Part shown: positions 23,461 through 27,960 of the stretch, one piece after another
Layout: every line of letters starts with the position of its first letter
How positions within the stretch are numbered: the first letter of the stretch is position 1
Assembly (NCBI GenBank): GCA_002350845.1
Contig: DEFL01000042.1
Coordinates: 1 to 27,960 of the forward strand
Direction: 5' to 3'
From: Christensenella sp. UBA2853
GTDB lineage: Bacteria > Bacillota > Clostridia > Christensenellales > Aristaeellaceae
Length of the DNA: 27,960 nt
Position numbers and translations under genes: made by a program
Notes under the pieces: generated by a model
The model's database searches: none
What the model saw: the letters and a program-made list of their open reading frames with translations, nothing else
What the model was told of the DNA's origin: nothing

Positions 23461-26319
23461 ATGAAACAGAGAAGAACCGGATTGTGGCGTACCCTGACGG
23501 TTGTGTTCGTCCTGCTCACGGCGTTTACTGTGGCAGGCAGCAGCGTGGCGGGCACATATTCCGCGTTGATCAATTCCACCCTTGGCATCGAAACCAGCCG
23601 CATCGTGAAGGCCAACGGTGCGGAGAAAGAAGATACCCAGTATTTCAAATCCGCCTACAATTCCCTGGGAGAACAGTATCAGGCCAAAGCGGCGCTGATT
23701 CGGCAGATCGGCCGGGAGGGTACGATCCTGCTGAAAAATGAAAACAATGCGCTGCCTATGCAAAATGGTACTGTACTGGTGCTGGGAGGCGGCAGCTTCA
23801 TGCAGGCCCTGGCCCATGGCGGCGGCAGCATGAACGCCGCGGACCTGGCCAACGCCACGACCGTCGAGCAGGCGCTTACATTTGACGGCCTGAACGTCAT
23901 CACCGAAGGTGCGCAGGCGGATGCCGCGTTAGTGGTTATCGGACGTTCAGCCGGAGAGGGCGCTGACATGCCGGAGGGCGGCCTGGCTCTGACTGCCGAG
24001 GAGCTTTCACTGATCGCCCATGCGAAAGCGGCGGCGGGCAAGGTCATGGTTTTGCTCAGCGGTGACTTTTATCCCGAAATGGCTTCTTTGCAGGCTGATC
24101 CGGAAATCAGCGCAATCCTGCACCTGGGCAACGCTGGCTACCGCGGCGCTTACGGCCTGGCGGATGTGATCACAGGCAAAGCCTCTCCTTCTGGCCGCAC
24201 GGTGGAAACGGTGGCTGTGGATTCCCACGCCTCCGCCGCGATGCAGAATTACGGCGACCACAGCTATACCAACGCCTCCAAAATCATGGCCTCCCAGGCG
24301 AAGACCTATGTGGTGTACGCCGAAAGCATTTACAAGGACTACAAATATTATGAGACCCGCTACGAGGACAGTGTACTGAATCAGGGCAACGCCTCCTTCG
24401 GCGGCTGGACCTGGGAACAGGATGTGCTGTACCCCTTTGGATATGGCCTGAGCTATACCACGTTTACTCAGGAATTGCAAGGTGTTACCTTCGATGACAC
24501 CGCACACACCGCCGCTGTTCAGGTGAAGGTGACCAACACTGGCGCTGTAACTGGCAAAGAAGTGGTACAGGTATACGGCCAATCCCCCTACACAGAATAC
24601 GATAAAGAGCACCTGATTGAAAAAGCCGCCGTACAGCTGATGGGTTTTGAAAAGACCGCTGAACTGGCGCCTGGCGCTTCTGAAACCGTGACAGTCCAAG
24701 TACCCATGCAATGGCTGGCGTCTTTTGATACGAAGGGTTATGGCACCTATATCATGGAAGCGGGGAATTATTATTTCGCTGTAGGCAGCAGCGCCCATGA
24801 CGCGGTGAATAACATCCTGGCCGCCAAGGGAGCGAACGTGAACGGCAGCGCCGCCCTGACCTATACCTGGAACCAGGCGGAAACGGATGCCAGCACTTAC
24901 GCCAAGTCCCTCTACACTGGTGAATCCATTACCGCCCGCTTTCCGGATGCGGACATCAACTACTGGCTGGAGGAAGCGGATCGAATCACCTATCTTTCCC
25001 GTCAGGATTGGCAGGGCACCTGGCCCGAGACCATTCAGCTGACCGCCGGGGATAAGCTGAAAGCCGCCCTTAACGACAAGAAAAAGTATGAGAACGGTAA
25101 GTACAACGACACCGCTTCCCGCATCCAAGTGTATGACGTCAAGACCGGCGACGGCAGCACCATCCTTTCTGCCGCGATGATGCGCGGACGTCCCTATAAC
25201 GACGAGTACTGGAACACACTGCTGGACAACCTGACCGTCGAGGACATCGTGGCGCTCGTCGCCAATGGCCGCTACCGCATCAGCGCAGCGCCGTCGGTTT
25301 CCTTCCTGGAAATCATCGGCGGCGATTCTCCCACCGGCCTCAACATCCCCTACCTGTATAGCAAGGTCGGCGCTGACCGGCAGCCCATCGGGTCTTCCTA
25401 CATGGTCAGCGACGGCATCACGGAAGAAAAGGTGGATCTGGTGCCCATGGATGCCAGCTTCTACTGCTCCGAACCTACCCTGGCCTCCACCTTCAACAAG
25501 GCGCTGGCCCTCGCCGAGGGCGAGATGATGGGAGAAGACAGCCTGTACTGCGGCGCCAGCTTCCTTTACGGCCCCGGCACCAACCTGCACCGCACGCCTT
25601 ACGGCGGCCGCGCCACCGAATACTACTCCGCCGATCCCGTGCTCAACAGCCTGATTGGCGCGGAGCAGGTCAAGGGCGGCTGGAGCAAGGGCCTGGTGAT
25701 GGTGGTCAAGCACTTCTCCGCCAACGACCAGGAGCAGAACCGCATCGGCGTGGCCACCTTTGTGACCGAACAGGATCTGCGCGAGAACATGCTGCGCGGC
25801 TTCGAGGGCTTGATGACCTACGGCGGCGCAATGGGCCTGATGGGCTCCTACAACCGCCTGGGCGTGCTCGGCACCGCGGCGGAATACGACCTGATGACCA
25901 CCGTGCTGCGCAAGGAATGGGGCAGCGACTGCTTCGTGATCACTGACCTGAACTCTCCCACCGCCGGTCTGTATGACGGCAACGCCATCATCGCCGCCGG
26001 CACCTCCACCATGATGAACAACGGCACCTTCGACGCGGAAAGCGGCTCTTACGTCAACACCACGCTGTCCGCGGAAGCCTTCAGGAGCGATCCCACGCTG
26101 CGCGTCGCCATGCGCGAAGCCGCCCATCACGTGCTGTACGCCTTCGTTAACAGCTCGGCCATGAACGGCCAGTCCGCAAATGACCGCATCGAAGCCGTCA
26201 CTCCCTGGTGGCAGCCTGCGCTGCTGGCGCTGGAAATCGTCTTTGGCGCAGCCGCCCTCCTCACAGCTGCTTTGTATCTGTTCAACGTCAACAAAAAGGA
26301 GGAAGGAAGCCATGCGTAA
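23461..26319 (+). CDS. Membrane-tethered GH3 glycosidase with swapped domains
   Basis: A 952-residue protein with an N-terminal membrane helix at about 10-31 and a second one near the C-terminus (about 918-942), so the enzyme body should lie outside with both ends inside. The (alpha/beta)6 domain comes first (GREGTILLKNENNALPM), then the fibronectin-III-like part after YPFGYGLSYTTF. The barrel domain follows with YGGRATEYYSADP, KHFSANDQEQNR and the nucleophile region CFVITDLNS (Asp829). The Trp normally following the nucleophile (TDW) is Leu here. It probably removes beta-linked sugars at the cell surface, but the specificity is open. A strong GGAGGAGG site precedes the start. The gene overlaps the next by eight bases. 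Confidence 0.9.
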   Translation: MKQRRTGLWRTLTVVFVLLTAFTVAGSSVAGTYSALINSTLGIETSRIVKANGAEKEDTQYFKSAYNSLGEQYQAKAALIRQIGREGTILLKNENNALPMQNGTVLVLGGGSFMQALAHGGGSMNAADLANATTVEQALTFDGLNVITEGAQADAALVVIGRSAGEGADMPEGGLALTAEELSLIAHAKAAAGKVMVLLSGDFYPEMASLQADPEISAILHLGNAGYRGAYGLADVITGKASPSGRTVETVAVDSHASAAMQNYGDHSYTNASKIMASQAKTYVVYAESIYKDYKYYETRYEDSVLNQGNASFGGWTWEQDVLYPFGYGLSYTTFTQELQGVTFDDTAHTAAVQVKVTNTGAVTGKEVVQVYGQSPYTEYDKEHLIEKAAVQLMGFEKTAELAPGASETVTVQVPMQWLASFDTKGYGTYIMEAGNYYFAVGSSAHDAVNNILAAKGANVNGSAALTYTWNQAETDASTYAKSLYTGESITARFPDADINYWLEEADRITYLSRQDWQGTWPETIQLTAGDKLKAALNDKKKYENGKYNDTASRIQVYDVKTGDGSTILSAAMMRGRPYNDEYWNTLLDNLTVEDIVALVANGRYRISAAPSVSFLEIIGGDSPTGLNIPYLYSKVGADRQPIGSSYMVSDGITEEKVDLVPMDASFYCSEPTLASTFNKALALAEGEMMGEDSLYCGASFLYGPGTNLHRTPYGGRATEYYSADPVLNSLIGAEQVKGGWSKGLVMVVKHFSANDQEQNRIGVATFVTEQDLRENMLRGFEGLMTYGGAMGLMGSYNRLGVLGTAAEYDLMTTVLRKEWGSDCFVITDLNSPTAGLYDGNAIIAAGTSTMMNNGTFDAESGSYVNTTLSAEAFRSDPTLRVAMREAAHHVLYAFVNSSAMNGQSANDRIEAVTPWWQPALLALEIVFGAAALLTAALYLFNVNKKEEGSHA

Positions 26320-26713
26320 GCCTGAAAACGAACGGGCCTTCGCCCTGCGTCTGACCGTGCCCGTCCTGACTGCGCTCAGCATGATCTTTTACCGTGTGCT
26401 GACCGCGTCATCCTTTGAAAGCACTGAAAACGTGCCCCTGGTCACGGTCCTGCTGGCCGCGGCCCTCGTGCTTGGCGCAGTCGCCGCCTTCAAGGATGTG
26501 CTCCACGTTCCCTCGCTCCTGACTTTCACCGCCCTGGCCGCCGCCGCCGCGGCCTTTGCCGCTGGACGCGCCAGCTATGTGGCCTTCTATCTCACCGGCG
26601 ACGTGATGAACACCGGCCTGTCCGTGTTCTTCATCCTCACCTGCATTGCGCTGGCGCTGGCCGTTGCCCTCAGCATCGCCGCCATGGCAGCCGGCAGCCG
26701 TAAAGCCCGCTGA
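26312..26713 (+). CDS. Small four-helix membrane protein of unknown function
   Basis: A 133-residue protein starting at ATG 26312, preceded by AAAGGAGGAAGG and overlapping the GH3 stop by eight bases. It has four hydrophobic segments (about 13-28, 42-59, 66-83 and 100-125), with a basic N-terminus and a basic tail (GSRKAR). No enzyme motif is visible. The tight coupling suggests that it works with the membrane GH3 enzyme, for example in its insertion or stability, but that is inference only. I do not recognise a named family. Confidence 0.75.
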   Translation: MRKPENERAFALRLTVPVLTALSMIFYRVLTASSFESTENVPLVTVLLAAALVLGAVAAFKDVLHVPSLLTFTALAAAAAAFAAGRASYVAFYLTGDVMNTGLSVFFILTCIALALAVALSIAAMAAGSRKAR

Positions 26714-26768
26714 CTCATTTCGATTCAAGCACCGATACGGTGTTGAAAAAATAAAGGAGGAAAAATCC

Positions 26769-27359
26769 ATGAAGAACCTGTTCCGTACCCTGATTGCCCT
26801 GATCGCGATCCTGTCCCTTGCCTGCACCGCCCTGGCCGAATACAAGACCCCCACCACCGACTATGAAGTCTGGCAGGAATACACCCCCGAGCAGAGCATG
26901 CAGGAGGATGTGTCCGGCAAGGCCATCGCTTACCAGTTTACCGCTGTGAGCGATCCTGAAACCAGCAAAAAGAACGTTTCCCTGAAGATCGACCTGTATG
27001 AAGACGGCTTTGCCCGGATGGCCCAGAGCACGGAAGGCGATGGCGTGACCTATTACTACTACGGCTACTGGACGAACATGGACAACGAAGAGATCTTCCT
27101 CGCCTTCACCAGCTACAGCTACGAAGGAGCGACCATCGAAAACATGATCACCCACGGCGATATCCGCACGGTGGACTATACCTACGACCTGACCGAGGAA
27201 GACGGTGCTTTCACCTTCGGCCTGAACTTCTGCCTGGGCTTTGCCGACGGCGGCCAGTACGTCCGCTCCACGACGGCCACCGGCGGCAGCACCCCCGCCT
27301 TCGAGACGGAAGAAGCCTGGCTGGCTGACGCTGCCGCTTACTGGGGCGCTGCGAAATAA
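26769..27359 (+). CDS. Small secreted protein of unknown function
   Basis: A 196-residue protein starting at ATG 26769 after AAAGGAGGAAAAA. It has a clear signal peptide (MKNLFRTLIALIAILSLAC...) with a likely cleavage after ALA near residue 23. The mature part is acidic and rich in Tyr, Thr and Asp, with beta-strand-like stretches such as GVTYYYYGYWTN, which fits a small secreted beta-rich or carbohydrate-binding-like protein. No known motif is found. It follows the four-helix protein by 55 bases and ends just before a strong terminator, so it is probably the last gene of a three-gene unit led by the membrane GH3. Confidence 0.75.
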   Translation: MKNLFRTLIALIAILSLACTALAEYKTPTTDYEVWQEYTPEQSMQEDVSGKAIAYQFTAVSDPETSKKNVSLKIDLYEDGFARMAQSTEGDGVTYYYYGYWTNMDNEEIFLAFTSYSYEGATIENMITHGDIRTVDYTYDLTEEDGAFTFGLNFCLGFADGGQYVRSTTATGGSTPAFETEEAWLADAAAYWGAAK

Positions 27360-27374
27360 TCAAATCGTTGCTTT

Positions 27375-27416
27375 GCGGCCTGCTGGAAGGAACACGCTCC
27401 GGCAGGCCGCTTTTTC
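27375..27416 (+). terminator. Strong rho-independent terminator
   Basis: GCGGCCTGCTGGA (27375-27387) pairs with TCCGGCAGGCCGC (27398-27410), with one G-T pair, around a ten-base loop and followed by TTTTTC. It closes the GH3, membrane-protein and secreted-protein unit. Confidence 0.85.
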
Positions 27417-27508
27417 AAAGAAAAAACAGGGAAAGCACCTGTTACTATCAAATTCAGAATCAGCCATTTCTATCGGGCAACAAATTCCCCGTGAAAGGAG
27501 AAACATCC

Positions 27509-27960
27509 ATGCAGGTCTTCAATCCGTATTTGCCCAGCTGGGAATATGTGCCGGACGGAGAACCTCACGTCTTTGGCGATCGGGTGTATGTGTACGGCTC
27601 CCACGACGCCTTTGGCGCGCCCATCTTCTGCGTGAATGATTATGTCTGCTGGTCCGCGCCGGTGAATGATCTAAGCGATTGGCGGTATGAAGGGGTCATT
27701 TATCGCAGACGCCAGGATCCCGGAAACAAGCTGGGCGTCCGTTCCCTCTACGCGCCTGATGTGACCCAGGGCCCGGACGGACGTTACTATCTGTATTACT
27801 GCTTTGATTTCATGGGCGAAATGGGCGTGGCCGTATGCGATACCCCGGCAGGGCAGTATCAGTTTTACGGCAAGGTGCATCACAGGGACGGCAAGGTATG
27901 GGGCAAGAAATCCGGGGAGCAGTTTCCCTTTGATCCCGGCGTGCTGACGGACGACGACGG
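27509..27960 (+). CDS. GH43-type glycoside hydrolase, 5' part (runs off the window)
   Basis: The frame begins at ATG 27509 after GAAAGGAGAAA and is still open at the edge, giving 150 residues. The start NPYLPSWEYVPDGEPHVFGD, then VYVYGSHD, DYVCWSAPV and LYAPDVTQGPDGRYYLYYCF, fits the five-bladed propeller of GH43-type enzymes (arabinofuranosidase/xylosidase group). APDV carries the second conserved Asp. In the first blade the residue at the usual catalytic Asp is Glu (GEPHVF), seen in some subfamilies. There is no signal peptide, so it would act on imported arabino- or xylo-oligosaccharides. The general-acid Glu lies beyond the window. Confidence 0.85.
   Translation, partial: MQVFNPYLPSWEYVPDGEPHVFGDRVYVYGSHDAFGAPIFCVNDYVCWSAPVNDLSDWRYEGVIYRRRQDPGNKLGVRSLYAPDVTQGPDGRYYLYYCFDFMGEMGVAVCDTPAGQYQFYGKVHHRDGKVWGKKSGEQFPFDPGVLTDDD

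Noticed and set aside
24007..26382. 791-codon open frame on the minus strand opposite the membrane GH3 gene
   Set aside because: It is antisense to a clear GH3 gene with strong motifs. Its His-, Gly- and Val-rich translation has no family signature, and such frames arise from GC-biased third positions.
26769..26840. Lipoprotein signal in the small secreted protein
   Set aside because: The Cys follows SLA, so Leu is not at the -3 position expected for a lipobox. Cleavage after ALA by signal peptidase I fits better.
1..27960. tRNA, rRNA, CRISPR array, riboswitch or replication origin
   Set aside because: No cloverleaf, rRNA-like, spaced-repeat or known riboswitch pattern was noticed by reading. 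A covariance-model scan would be needed to exclude small RNAs fully.

Overview
The window looks like a chromosome segment from an anaerobic, gut-type Bacillota (Clostridia). The reasons are: strong AGGAGG-type ribosome sites, a LytTR response regulator with a GHKL sensor kinase, ATPases of the DUF4143 and DUF234 types, a truncated HipA/CtkA-like kinase, and a dense load of plant-glycan enzymes typical of such genomes. The species cannot be named from the sequence.

Region by region. (1) 1-430: broken genes. A HipA/CtkA-like kinase start (+) abuts a fragment of a HAD hydrolase (-), with a 12-bp-arm hairpin upstream of the kinase. (2) 431-17570, minus strand: one tightly packed 11-gene operon. 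In transcription order it holds an HSL-type esterase, a GPH-family sugar symporter (frameshifted in this copy), a GH2 beta-galactosidase-type enzyme, an HSL-type esterase, a cytosolic pectin-acetylesterase-family protein, an esterase with a helical extension, a domain-swapped GH3 beta-glucosidase, a GH78 alpha-L-rhamnosidase, a GH94 phosphorylase, a membrane-anchored pectin-acetylesterase-family protein and a membrane-anchored alpha/beta-hydrolase. Most junctions overlap or nearly touch. (3) 17571-17757: divergent promoter region, then an AraC-type regulator (+) that probably controls the operon. (4) 18802-21320: a scrambled stretch with two related stem-loops, a truncated and frameshifted DUF234-type ATPase, an intact DUF4143 ATPase (-) with a repeat-rich promoter, and two copies of a 75-bp repeat on either side of it. 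(5) 21321-23341: LytTR response regulator and GHKL sensor kinase (+). (6) 23461-27359: a membrane-tethered domain-swapped GH3 enzyme, a small four-helix membrane protein and a small secreted protein (+), ending in a strong terminator. (7) 27509-27960: start of a GH43-type enzyme running off the window.

How the parts may work together (inference). The two membrane-anchored esterases could strip acyl groups from a glycoside at the cell surface, and the GPH symporter would import the oligosaccharide. Four cytosolic esterases would then remove remaining acyl groups, while GH78, GH3, GH2 and GH94 remove rhamnose, glucose and galactose or phosphorolyse a beta-glucoside. Six of the eleven operon genes are alpha/beta-hydrolases, so the target is probably a heavily acylated, rhamnose-containing plant glycoside or pectin-derived oligosaccharide. 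No polysaccharide lyase, GH28, GH105 or rhamnose catabolism gene is present in the window, so the exact substrate is open.
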